From Chloroflexota bacterium (GTDB taxonomy: Bacteria; Chloroflexota; UBA6077): a DNA stretch of 6,156 nucleotides. Within the stretch, counting starts at the first letter, position 1; every line of letters begins with the position of its first letter. The notes under the pieces were generated by a model that had not been told where the DNA came from, did no database searches, and worked only from the letters and a program-made list of their open reading frames with translations. The stretch is from NCBI GenBank assembly GCA_021788565.1, contig JAJYKO010000365.1:1-6156 (forward strand). Direction: 5' to 3'. The position numbers and the translations under genes were made by a program. This document shows positions 1 through 5,812 of this stretch, in pieces.

Positions 1-130
1 TTGGCGAGGGCGCTCCCCCGCCGCACGCTACCGAGATGACCCCGAGTACCGCGAGCACCCCGAAGATCGCTACCATCGTGCCAACCCGAACGACGTAGCG
101 ACGGCGTTCGGTAGATCCCCTCCTGGTCAT
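1..130 (-). CDS. N-terminal part of a secreted lipoprotein (partial, runs off the left edge)
   Basis: Reading leftward from the ATG at 130-128 gives 43 codons with no stop before the window ends. The protein begins with a basic segment (RRGSTERRRY, residues 3-12), then a hydrophobic stretch (about residues 19-35), then ISVAC followed by GGG. Cys36 fits the bacterial lipobox pattern, although position -3 is Ser rather than the favoured Leu. The mature protein would therefore be cut before Cys36, lipid-anchored and exposed outside the membrane, and its Gly/Ser/Pro-rich start is a typical flexible linker. The RRRYVV segment weakly resembles a twin-arginine signal, so Tat export is possible. The start is fixed by AAAGGAG six bases upstream. 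Substrate-binding proteins of ABC transporters often look like this, but nothing beyond the signal peptide is visible and the function is unknown. Confidence 0.78.
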   Translation of the reverse strand, partial: MTRRGSTERRRYVVRVGTMVAIFGVLAVLGVISVACGGGAPSP

Positions 131-136
131 GCTGAA

Positions 137-143
137 CTCCTTT
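137..143 (-). promoter_or_regulatory. Ribosome binding site of the lipoprotein gene
   Basis: AAAGGAG on the minus strand lies six bases before the ATG at 130. It is a near-perfect Shine-Dalgarno sequence and is the main reason for calling this truncated reading frame a real gene. Confidence 0.8.
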
Positions 144-151
144 CATAACTG

Positions 152-174
152 CCGGTGGACGCATCGGCCACCGG
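152..174 (-). promoter_or_regulatory. Hairpin in the 5' leader of the lipoprotein gene
   Basis: CCGGTGG (152-158) and CCACCGG (168-174) are perfect 7-bp inverted arms around a 9-base loop. On the minus strand the hairpin ends eight bases before the Shine-Dalgarno sequence. It could be an RNA leader structure that affects translation or transcript stability, or a DNA operator. The structure is seen directly; the role is inferred. There is no U tract after it, so it does not look like a plain terminator. Confidence 0.5.
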
Positions 175-679
175 AATGCCGTAGCAGCGATGTGTGCATC
201 AACACGACGGGTCAAAACACAGCCGGGGTCAGGAGCGCCTACTCAACAAGCACTAGGTACTTGAGCAGCAAATAAGGTACCAGTTCTTGTGTCTACTTCG
301 TGGGATGGCCTCCCGGTAGTGGATGGTAGTCAGAACCCTGCCTTGTATTCTGCAGCAGACAGCCATTAGCCTCAGTGTGCCCGTTCGTCAGGATCCCTTA
401 TCGTGCGCTCGTCGACCTACACGTTATCGGACGGAGACGGAGCAGAGGGCTATAGCAATTCGGAAGTATCAAACAGGCTGTCGCAAGGGGAGGCGGCTCT
501 CGCTCGGTAACTGCTTCCAAGACCAAGTCACATCTCCACTCGGAATGGAACGGTATCGCGATAACCGAGCACGATGCGCTGGCATGCGGTCTGCTACCAC
601 GTTGTACCCGGCAGTCGGGGCAGGCCGACCCGCTCGGATGTGCCTCGTGCTGACCGGTGATGTGCTTACAGGAATTGTC

Positions 680-686
680 AAGGAGG
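680..686 (+). promoter_or_regulatory. Ribosome binding site that sets the start of the SPW gene
   Basis: AAGGAGG is followed eight bases later by the ATG at 695. It sits just before the membrane-protein part of a longer open frame and so marks the true start. A GTG at 692, in phase, is only five bases away and is less likely. Confidence 0.85.
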
Positions 687-694
687 TATCGGTG

Positions 695-1045
695 ATGACA
701 GCTTGGAGGCGGTGGCAGGATTGGGTTCTAGTGGTGCTTGGTGTTCTGATCTTCCTCGCGACGTTCGCGTTCGGCGCGATGACTATGCCCGCTGCACAGT
801 GGACAGGCATCGTCATCGGTGTGCTGATGTTCCTGGTTGGCCTGTACATGCTGGCTAACCCGCAGATGCGCACCGTGGAATGGGCGCAAATCGTCCTGGG
901 TGTCCTGCTCTTCATCTCCCCCTGGGTCCTCGGCTACACGAGCCTGACCCAGATGGCTTGGAGCGCCTGGATCATAGGGGTCCTCGCGGTAATCGCAGCA
1001 GGCTGGGTGCTCTTCTTCGAGCGCCCTGCGATGGCCGGAAGTTAA
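695..1045 (+). CDS. SPW-repeat family integral membrane protein
   Basis: The product has 116 residues and four predicted transmembrane helices, at about residues 10-28, 36-54, 63-80 and 88-107, with almost no loops, so it should lie wholly in the inner membrane. It is an internal duplication. WQDWVLVVLGVLIFLATFAFG (residues 7-27) matches EWAQIVLGVLLFISPWVLG (62-80), and each is followed by a second helix. The second copy carries the Ser-Pro-Trp signature (residues 75-77) that names the SPW family; in the first copy the equivalent residues are Leu-Ala-Thr. The function of this family is not established, and no catalytic residues are visible. The start at 695 is chosen for its strong Shine-Dalgarno sequence; the in-frame extension back to 323 lacks protein character. 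The gene stands alone on its strand and is followed by a terminator-like hairpin. Confidence 0.85.
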   Translation: MTAWRRWQDWVLVVLGVLIFLATFAFGAMTMPAAQWTGIVIGVLMFLVGLYMLANPQMRTVEWAQIVLGVLLFISPWVLGYTSLTQMAWSAWIIGVLAVIAAGWVLFFERPAMAGS

Positions 1046-1061
1046 GCCCTCTACTCACGCC

Positions 1062-1112
1062 GCCCCCGGTGGTACCGCCGCCGGGGGCACTCCCCATTCT
1101 TACTTCTTCTTA
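1062..1112 (+). terminator. Probable rho-independent terminator of the SPW gene
   Basis: GCCCCCGGTGG (1062-1072) pairs with CCGCCGGGGGC (1078-1088) over 11 bp, including one G-T wobble, around a short loop. The hairpin begins 17 bases after the stop codon. Downstream, 1098-1112 is T-rich (TTCTTACTTCTTCTT region) but broken by C residues and offset by about ten bases, so this is a good but not textbook terminator. Confidence 0.6.
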
Positions 1113-1289
1113 TCCCCCACACCGATAGGCAGTTCATGCGGACACGCACTGTCGAAATGCCTCATCCCGTGACCAGCCCCTAGATACTGTTGGCGAATCC
1201 CCAGAGACAGGATCTGGTGGCTGTGGTTCAGAAATTTGGCCGTCAGAAAGCGCAGTGTCGGCATCGGCCAATGCCGGATTCCGAATTCG

Positions 1290-1320
1290 CCAATAGTGTC
1301 TCCGGGACAGTGTCTATTGG
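1290..1320. repeat. Inverted repeat CCAATAG / CTATTGG with inner hairpin
   Basis: CCAATAG (1290-1296) and CTATTGG (1314-1320) are perfect 7-bp inverted arms. Between them TGTC (1297-1300) pairs with GACA (1306-1309), leaving a four-base bulge. AGTGTCT also occurs twice as a direct repeat inside the element. It could form a stem-loop in RNA or be a protein-binding site. Confidence 0.5.
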
Positions 1321-1332
1321 AGCAGTTAACTT

Positions 1333-1360
1333 CGGAGCGCGCTCCGTGCGCGGAGCTCCG
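1333..1360. repeat. Two adjacent perfect palindromes that can also fold as one hairpin
   Basis: CGGAGCGCGCTCCG (1333-1346) is a perfect 14-bp palindrome and CGGAGCTCCG (1351-1360) a perfect 10-bp one, four bases apart. On the minus strand the whole 28 bases can fold as one 10-bp stem: CGGAGC, a three-base bulge and GCGC pairing with GCGC and GCTCCG. It lies about 60 bases after the DUF488 stop. There is no T tract, so a simple intrinsic terminator is doubtful. Confidence 0.6.
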
Positions 1361-1418
1361 ATGAGGTAGGAGTTCGGAGGCTGCATCGCTCACGGGGGCT
1401 GTAGTGTTGCGGAGGGGG

Positions 1419-2000
1419 TTACACCGCACGATTCTCCGGTTTAACACTCGACTGAGCCGTTCCTGCCGGATAGCTGATGCGAGTGCCCTCTACTCTCGAC
1501 CAGGGCGTGAGGCGATGAGGCTGGCTGCGAGTCCCGCTCATGATGTGATCGACCTGGATGCCTCGCACCAGGAGAGCGTCGGCAATGAGGGAGCGATGGC
1601 AGCGCCAGGGGACGGCTTCGGCGCACATCAAGGCGATTCGTAGCGTACTGGTCAACTCCATCAAGCGCCCCAGGTTCTCCTCGAACTCCGCGGTCTGCAT
1701 GTAGTCCGCGTACCCCCGGAAGGAGGCGTTGCGCCAGGCATCGTTCCGGGAGCCCGGACGGGGATGCCGGAGGCCACCCAGACCTGGCATGTGCAGGTAA
1801 CCGATTCCGGCTGCCTGCAAGGCGGCGGGAAGAGTCTCTTGGTTGAACTGCGGGTTGCGGCGCGAGCGAGGAACGGTTCTTACATCCACCACAACCTCCA
1901 CCTGATGAAGCTGCTGGAGGCGGAGGAAGTCGTCCAGGCTCCTGGTGGAATGCCCGATGGTGAACACAACGGCACGGGCGTCAGGCGTTTCCTTCTTCAT
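1419..2000 (-). CDS. DUF488 family protein
   Basis: The 193-residue product matches the DUF488 family along nearly its whole length. Visible signatures in order are TIGHS (residues 14-18), DVRTVPRSRRNPQFN (39-53), LGGLR (74-78), SFRGYADYM (93-101), CAEAVPWRCHR (126-136) and HRLTPW (162-167). The conserved Cys126, Glu128, Cys134, His135 and Arg136 cluster looks like an active or metal-binding site, but the biochemical role of the family is unknown. It is cytoplasmic, with no signal peptide or membrane segment. The start codon at 2000 lies inside the glycosylase gene, giving a 20-base overlap, and has no good Shine-Dalgarno sequence of its own, so translation is probably coupled. A GTG at codon 12 is an alternative start. 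It is the last gene of the three-gene unit. Confidence 0.9.
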   Translation of the reverse strand: MKKETPDARAVVFTIGHSTRSLDDFLRLQQLHQVEVVVDVRTVPRSRRNPQFNQETLPAALQAAGIGYLHMPGLGGLRHPRPGSRNDAWRNASFRGYADYMQTAEFEENLGRLMELTSTLRIALMCAEAVPWRCHRSLIADALLVRGIQVDHIMSGTRSQPHRLTPWSRVEGTRISYPAGTAQSSVKPENRAV

Positions 2001-2982
2001 GGTAGGAACCGGCGCGGGTCAGGCGGCCCAGTAGTAGGTGGAAGTAGACGAGCCCCTGGTAAGGACTCCACCGAGCGAGCAAGCGCTGGATCTCCTCGTA
2101 GTCGGGCGGTCCAGGGAGGTTCAACCATCGTTGCAGATTGTTCCGGGCGCCGACATCGTCGCCGGGGAAGACGTGTACCCGCCCCAAACCCCGCAACAGC
2201 ACATATTCGGCCGTCCAGCGCCCCACGCCGCGCAGCGATAGTAGCCTGGACACGGCTTCCTGGTCGCCGGCTTCGGCCAGCCCTTCCAGATCCAGTTGCC
2301 CCGATGAAATTGCGTAGGCTAGCTCGACAGTTGCCCGCGCTTTCTGATGGCTGAGTCCGAGACCCCTGAGAGCCCCCGGGTCCACAGTTGCCAGATCTTC
2401 CGGCCGGGGGAAGGATCGAGGTTCTCCTGGCTCGTCGACGCCAATGCCATAGCTCTCGACTAGCCGATTCAAGAGCCGAATCCCCTGAGTAAGCGTTACT
2501 TGCTGGCAGGCGACACCGTTGAGCACAGCCTCGAAAAGCGTCGGGAACCGAGGCGGCCGGACCCCGTGGAATCGCGCGACCAGCGGACCGAGCCGCGCAT
2601 CATCGGCAACCAGCCTGTAGAACGGAGATAGGTCGATCGTGGTGCCCAGCATCCGCTCCAGAAGCTTCGACAGCGTCTGCTGCACGCCGGCCGGCAGCCG
2701 ATGACCCGTCGCCGCCACCTGGAGCCGCGGCTCCTCAGGCGGACCGATCTGCGTGACGTCGATTCCCACCGGCTCACCTTCGAGGACCACCGTTCGACGA
2801 TAGGTTCGGCCGTCCCACAGATCCACTGCGTTGTCGGGCCGGCGACGGAGCACCCACACGGTTAGGTCCAGCCGGAACGGCGGCACGGGGTCCAGGGAGA
2901 AGGTGAGAGACTTGAAAGGGCTCGCCCTCTCATTTCCCTCACCCTCGTTCTGTAAGCGATCGGCGAGATCGTCCGTCATCAC
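1981..2982 (-). CDS. AlkA-type DNA-3-methyladenine glycosylase (HhH-GPD superfamily)
   Basis: The 333-residue product should cut the glycosidic bond of alkylated bases such as 3-methyladenine, starting base-excision repair. Residues about 25-115 resemble the N-terminal domain of AlkA-like proteins (FRLDLTVWVLRRRPDN, then WDGRTYRR). Residues about 140-325 form the helix-hairpin-helix glycosylase fold. The hairpin is LLSLRGVGRWTAEY (247-260), and the catalytic Asp is most likely Asp276 in VFPGDDVG (271-278), by alignment with Asp238 of E. coli AlkA. RWSPYQGLVYFHLLLGRL (304-321) matches the end of that family. No iron-sulfur Cys motif is present, which argues against an endonuclease III type. 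The start is GTG 2982 or the adjacent ATG 2979, with a weak AGGG upstream. It is nine bases after the AhpD-like gene and overlaps the DUF488 gene. Confidence 0.9.
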   Translation of the reverse strand: MMTDDLADRLQNEGEGNERASPFKSLTFSLDPVPPFRLDLTVWVLRRRPDNAVDLWDGRTYRRTVVLEGEPVGIDVTQIGPPEEPRLQVAATGHRLPAGVQQTLSKLLERMLGTTIDLSPFYRLVADDARLGPLVARFHGVRPPRFPTLFEAVLNGVACQQVTLTQGIRLLNRLVESYGIGVDEPGEPRSFPRPEDLATVDPGALRGLGLSHQKARATVELAYAISSGQLDLEGLAEAGDQEAVSRLLSLRGVGRWTAEYVLLRGLGRVHVFPGDDVGARNNLQRWLNLPGPPDYEEIQRLLARWSPYQGLVYFHLLLGRLTRAGSYHEEGNA

Positions 2983-2991
2983 GCGCGCACC

Positions 2992-3477
2992 CTAGGCAGC
3001 TTGCTGCTGGCGGGTAGCCGGCTGATAGCTACCCACCTCTGGATATCGGAAGGCGATGGACAGGCGATTCCATCCATTGATGGCAATGACCGCAATGGTC
3101 AGGTCCACGAGCTCCTTCTCCGAGAAGTGCTGTCTGGCAGACTGGTAGAGTTCATCGCTGACACCCTGGCCAGCGATCGAGGTCAATGCCTCGGTCCAGG
3201 CCAGTGCGGCTCGCTCCCTCTCACTGTAGAAGGGCGCCTCCCTCCAGGCAGAGACCTCATATAGCCTCTGCTCCGTCTCGCCCCGAGCACGAGCGTCTTT
3301 GGTGTGCATATCAACACAGTAGGCACAGCCGTTGATCTGGGAAGCCCGCAGCTTGACGAGATCGATGAGCGTGGGTTCCAGGCCGCTGTGGCGAACGTAA
3401 TCCTCCAACCCCTGCATCGCGATATCGGCGTGAGGTGCTACCCTGATGTAGTTGATGCGCTGTTCCATATCAGCCAT
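2992..3477 (-). CDS. AhpD-like / carboxymuconolactone decarboxylase family protein
   Basis: The 161-residue product carries the alkylhydroperoxidase AhpD core: LVKLRASQINGCAYCVDMHTKDAR at about residues 40-63, with Cys51 and Cys54 as a CxxC pair and His58 completing the C-x-x-C-x-x-x-H pattern. In AhpD these residues reduce a partner peroxidase or a peroxide substrate through thiol chemistry. The true carboxymuconolactone decarboxylases lack this pair, so a thiol-redox role is the better guess; the substrate is unknown. It is cytoplasmic and probably forms oligomers, as the family does. The frame stays open to 3603, but the start at 3477 is chosen because AAGGAGG lies six bases upstream and because family similarity begins just after it. 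It is the first gene of the unit that continues with the glycosylase after nine bases. Confidence 0.9.
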   Translation of the reverse strand: MADMEQRINYIRVAPHADIAMQGLEDYVRHSGLEPTLIDLVKLRASQINGCAYCVDMHTKDARARGETEQRLYEVSAWREAPFYSERERAALAWTEALTSIAGQGVSDELYQSARQHFSEKELVDLTIAVIAINGWNRLSIAFRYPEVGSYQPATRQQQAA

Positions 3478-3483
3478 CTCTTT

Positions 3484-3490
3484 CCTCCTT
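3484..3490 (-). promoter_or_regulatory. Ribosome binding site that sets the start of the AhpD-like gene
   Basis: AAGGAGG on the minus strand is six bases before the ATG at 3477. It rules out the longer start at 3603, which would put 42 extra residues of poor protein character before the domain. Confidence 0.85.
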
Positions 3491-3683
3491 GTCATCGATG
3501 GATCTTGGAAGGCGTTGCAGAATCCTTGCCGTCCCTCTATCTCACGTATGCCTTCACTTCGACCAGTTGCCGGCGGTTGCCTGGCGGTTCCTTTCAGGGG
3601 CATCGCCGGTGCGAGGAAACTAAGCGGTCAAGCTGCGCCGCGGCTCCTCCCACCGGGCATCATGTGCCGCGAGTCTTGGTCTT

Positions 3684-3718
3684 CCACCAATGCCGTGTCG
3701 GAGTTATGATCTTGGTGG
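3684..3718 (+). promoter_or_regulatory. Candidate promoter and operator of the histidine kinase gene
   Basis: TATGAT at 3705-3710 is one base off the -10 consensus and would start transcription about 45 bases before the kinase gene. No good -35 box is found 16-18 bp upstream. The -10 is flanked by perfect 7-bp inverted arms, CCACCAA (3684-3690) and TTGGTGG (3712-3718). A further TTGGT at 3676-3680 can pair with ACCAA. The rest of 3478-3760 shows no gene; GTTGCC-type units phased by 10-11 bp occur at 3566-3591, nearer the AhpD-like gene. Confidence 0.35.
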
Positions 3719-3760
3719 GACAAGAACTATCGACAATTGTGAATGCGAAACTAGGCAGCG

Positions 3761-5812
3761 ATGGCGAGGTCACAGAGAGAGGACCGTGGGAGTGTCCGGC
3801 CTACGAGCAGGGGCCGCCCGCGGAGAAACCCCGCGAGAGCGTGGAACACCAAGAGGGGGCTCAGGGCGATCCAGTACGTCACCGAGACCGCGCTATCGCG
3901 GCTGGAGCCCGACATCCTCCTGAAGGAGCTACTGAGGCGCATCCGCGAGGTGCTCGCCGGAGACACCGCGGCGATCCTGCTGCTCAGCCAGGATGGACGG
4001 AAACTGGTAGCGCACGCCTCCGATGGGCTCGAAGAGGAAGCTGGGGAAGAGATCTGCCTGCCGGTGGACAGGGGCATCGCCGGCCTAGTCGCGGCGAGGA
4101 AGCGCCCCATGATCCTGAACGACCTATCAGAGACCGAGGTCTCAAACCCGATCATGCATGGAAAGATTCGGTCACTGGTCGCCGCCCCACTGCTTCTCAG
4201 AGATCAGTTGCTTGGGGTTGTCCACGTCGGCACGGCTCAGCGGCGCCCGTTCACCAAGGAGGACCTGGGTTTCTTACAGGTTGCGGCCGATCTCGCCGCC
4301 CTAGCGATCGAGCGCGGCCAGGCCGACGAAGCCCGGTCCGAACTGTCGGCCATCGTGGAGTCGTCCGAGGATGCCATCATCGGCCTTTCCCTTGAGGGCA
4401 CCATCGCGAGCTGGAATCCGGGGGCCGAGCGATTGTACGGATATGCCGCCAAGGAGGCCGTGGGCGAGCCGTTCTCAATCATTCTTCCGCCCGACCGCGG
4501 CGGGGAATTGAGCGACGTGCTGACGAGACTGAGAAACGGCGAGGTGATCAAGTCCTACGACTCCGCGCGGATGCGGAGAGACGGCAACCTGATCGACGTG
4601 TCGGCAACCATTTCCGCGATCAAGGACACCACTGGAAAGGTGGTTGGGGCATCGACAATCGCCCGCGACATCACGGAGCGCAAACGAGCGGAGAGGGACC
4701 GTCTCGATCTGCTTTCCCGGGAACGGTCCGCCCGTGCCGAGGCTGAGACTGAGCGGGCCCGCCTCGAGACCATCCTGGAGAGCGCCCCCAGCGGTGTCGT
4801 GTTCTGCGACGCGGAGACCGGCCACGTGACTGCCAATCCCAGGGCCTTCGAGTTCTTGGGATGGGCCGCGTCTCCTGAACTACGCCTCGGTCAGCTCGTT
4901 GGACATGTCTGCCATCCGGATGGGCGCGTGCTGCCCCTGGACGAACTGCTGTTGAGCCGGGCCCTCCGAGGCCACGCGACCTCAGACCAGGAGTTGCTAC
5001 TGGTCCGAGCTGGCGAGACACGGACGCCGGTTCTGGCAAGTGCGGCACCGGTCCGAAATGCCAGGGGAGGGGTGATCGGCGCGGTAGCCCTGTACCAGGA
5101 CATCTCCAGGGTCAAGGAGATGGAGCAAATGCGGGAGGAGTGGACCTCGATCATAGCCCACGATATGCGCCAGCCCCTCGCCATAGTCATGGGCTACGCC
5201 GCCACGTTGCGGGGCATGATCGGGCAAAGAGCATCCTCGGAATTCGAGATCAGGGCCGTGGAGCACATAATCAGTGCCTCAGGCAATCTGAACAGGATCA
5301 TCGGCGACCTACTGGATGCATCACGACTCGAGACCCGTCGGCTGAAGCTGGAGAAGGAGAGGATAGATCTCCCCGCCCTGGTCCGAGACTTCGTCGATCG
5401 AGCTGCGGCGATAACCGGTGGGCACTCTGTACGAGTTGAGGTACAAGACCCAATTCCCCCAATCGACGCGGATCCCGCCCGGGTCGAGCAGGTGCTGGGA
5501 AACCTCCTCTCCAACGCCGGAAAGTACGGCTACCCGAACACTGAGACTCTAGTACGTTTGTGGCCTATCGAAGGAGAGGTCGAGGTGTCGGTCGCCAACG
5601 AGGGCGAAGGCATCCCGATCGAGGAACGAGCTCGCCTCTTTACCCGCTTTCACCGGACACGGTCGGCAGAGAGAGGGCCCGTGAAGGGGTTGGGACTCGG
5701 GCTTTACATCAGCAAGGGCCTGGTGGAGGCCCATGGAGGCCGCATCTGGGTCGACAGCGTCCCCAAGAAAACTACCGCCTTTCACTTCACGTTACCGGTG
5801 GCTAGGGCCTAG
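3761..5812 (+). CDS. Soluble sensor histidine kinase, GAF-PAS-PAS-HisKA-HATPase
   Basis: The 683-residue product has no transmembrane segment or signal peptide, so it should sense a cytoplasmic signal. After a basic tail (1-33) come a GAF domain (about 35-188), PAS 1 (about 195-308, ending ARDITERKRAE), a short coiled coil (about 305-338), PAS 2 (about 333-450), HisKA (about 453-525) and the HATPase domain (about 560-683). His467 in IIAHDMRQPL is the phosphorylation site. The N box is NLLSNAGKYG (581-590), the F box LFTRFHR (626-632) and the G2 box GLGLGLYIS (643-651). In the G1 box, VANEGEGIP (611-619), Asn613 stands where most kinases have the adenine-binding Asp; His467+4 is Gln instead of the usual Thr or Asn. 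No haem or flavin ligand motif is clear. The ATG at 3761 has only a weak AGG upstream, but no better in-frame start is seen. No response regulator is nearby. Confidence 0.92.
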   Translation: MARSQREDRGSVRPTSRGRPRRNPARAWNTKRGLRAIQYVTETALSRLEPDILLKELLRRIREVLAGDTAAILLLSQDGRKLVAHASDGLEEEAGEEICLPVDRGIAGLVAARKRPMILNDLSETEVSNPIMHGKIRSLVAAPLLLRDQLLGVVHVGTAQRRPFTKEDLGFLQVAADLAALAIERGQADEARSELSAIVESSEDAIIGLSLEGTIASWNPGAERLYGYAAKEAVGEPFSIILPPDRGGELSDVLTRLRNGEVIKSYDSARMRRDGNLIDVSATISAIKDTTGKVVGASTIARDITERKRAERDRLDLLSRERSARAEAETERARLETILESAPSGVVFCDAETGHVTANPRAFEFLGWAASPELRLGQLVGHVCHPDGRVLPLDELLLSRALRGHATSDQELLLVRAGETRTPVLASAAPVRNARGGVIGAVALYQDISRVKEMEQMREEWTSIIAHDMRQPLAIVMGYAATLRGMIGQRASSEFEIRAVEHIISASGNLNRIIGDLLDASRLETRRLKLEKERIDLPALVRDFVDRAAAITGGHSVRVEVQDPIPPIDADPARVEQVLGNLLSNAGKYGYPNTETLVRLWPIEGEVEVSVANEGEGIPIEERARLFTRFHRTRSAERGPVKGLGLGLYISKGLVEAHGGRIWVDSVPKKTTAFHFTLPVARA

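Larger units (their letters stand above)
131..694. other. Gene-free region between divergent genes
   Basis: This stretch separates the leftward lipoprotein gene from the rightward SPW gene. It should hold the promoters of both, but I cannot place a convincing -35/-10 pair for either. On the minus strand a TTGACC near 211-216 resembles a -35 box without a good -10 partner. Small symmetric elements are present: a near-palindrome at 247-263, AGGTAC repeated exactly 20 bp apart (255-260 and 275-280), CGGTATCGCGATAACCG at 551-567, and GTCGG/CCGAC arms at 614-618 and 625-629. The open frame from 323 to 694 joins the SPW gene in phase, but its translation is Arg-, Ser- and Cys-rich and unlike a folded domain, so I do not treat it as coding. 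Confidence 0.55.
1046..1418. other. Gene-free region between the convergent SPW and DUF488 genes
   Basis: After the terminator-like hairpin of the SPW gene I find no supported gene here. A minus-strand frame of 115 codons (1447-1100) overlaps the end of the DUF488 gene, has no good ribosome binding site, ends in the terminator tract and resembles no family I know. The region holds two marked structures, at 1290-1320 and 1333-1360, and the 8-bp palindrome CGAATTCG at 1282-1289. On the minus strand both large structures follow the DUF488 stop and may end or protect that transcript. Confidence 0.5.

Noticed and set aside
323..694. In-frame 124-codon extension at the front of the SPW gene
   Set aside because: The translation is Arg/Ser/Cys-rich with no domain character, and a strong Shine-Dalgarno sequence sits just before the ATG at 695.
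469..915. Minus-strand open frame of 148 codons
   Set aside because: It lies largely antisense to the well-supported SPW gene, has a Thr/Arg/Pro-rich translation and resembles no family.
1100..1447. Minus-strand open frame of 115 codons after the DUF488 gene
   Set aside because: No ribosome binding site, overlap with the DUF488 end, and a C terminus encoded by the terminator tract. A shifted frame in the same stretch (ending near 1133) also looks partly protein-like but lacks a start.
1764..2354. Plus-strand open frame of 196 codons
   Set aside because: Antisense to the DUF488 and glycosylase genes, which have clear family motifs; the translation is Arg/Pro-rich and typical of a GC-rich shadow frame.
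3304..4395. Plus-strand open frame of 363 codons
   Set aside because: It runs antisense through the AhpD-like gene and then in another frame of the kinase gene, and its second half is Arg/Gly/Pro-rich; both real genes have strong motifs.
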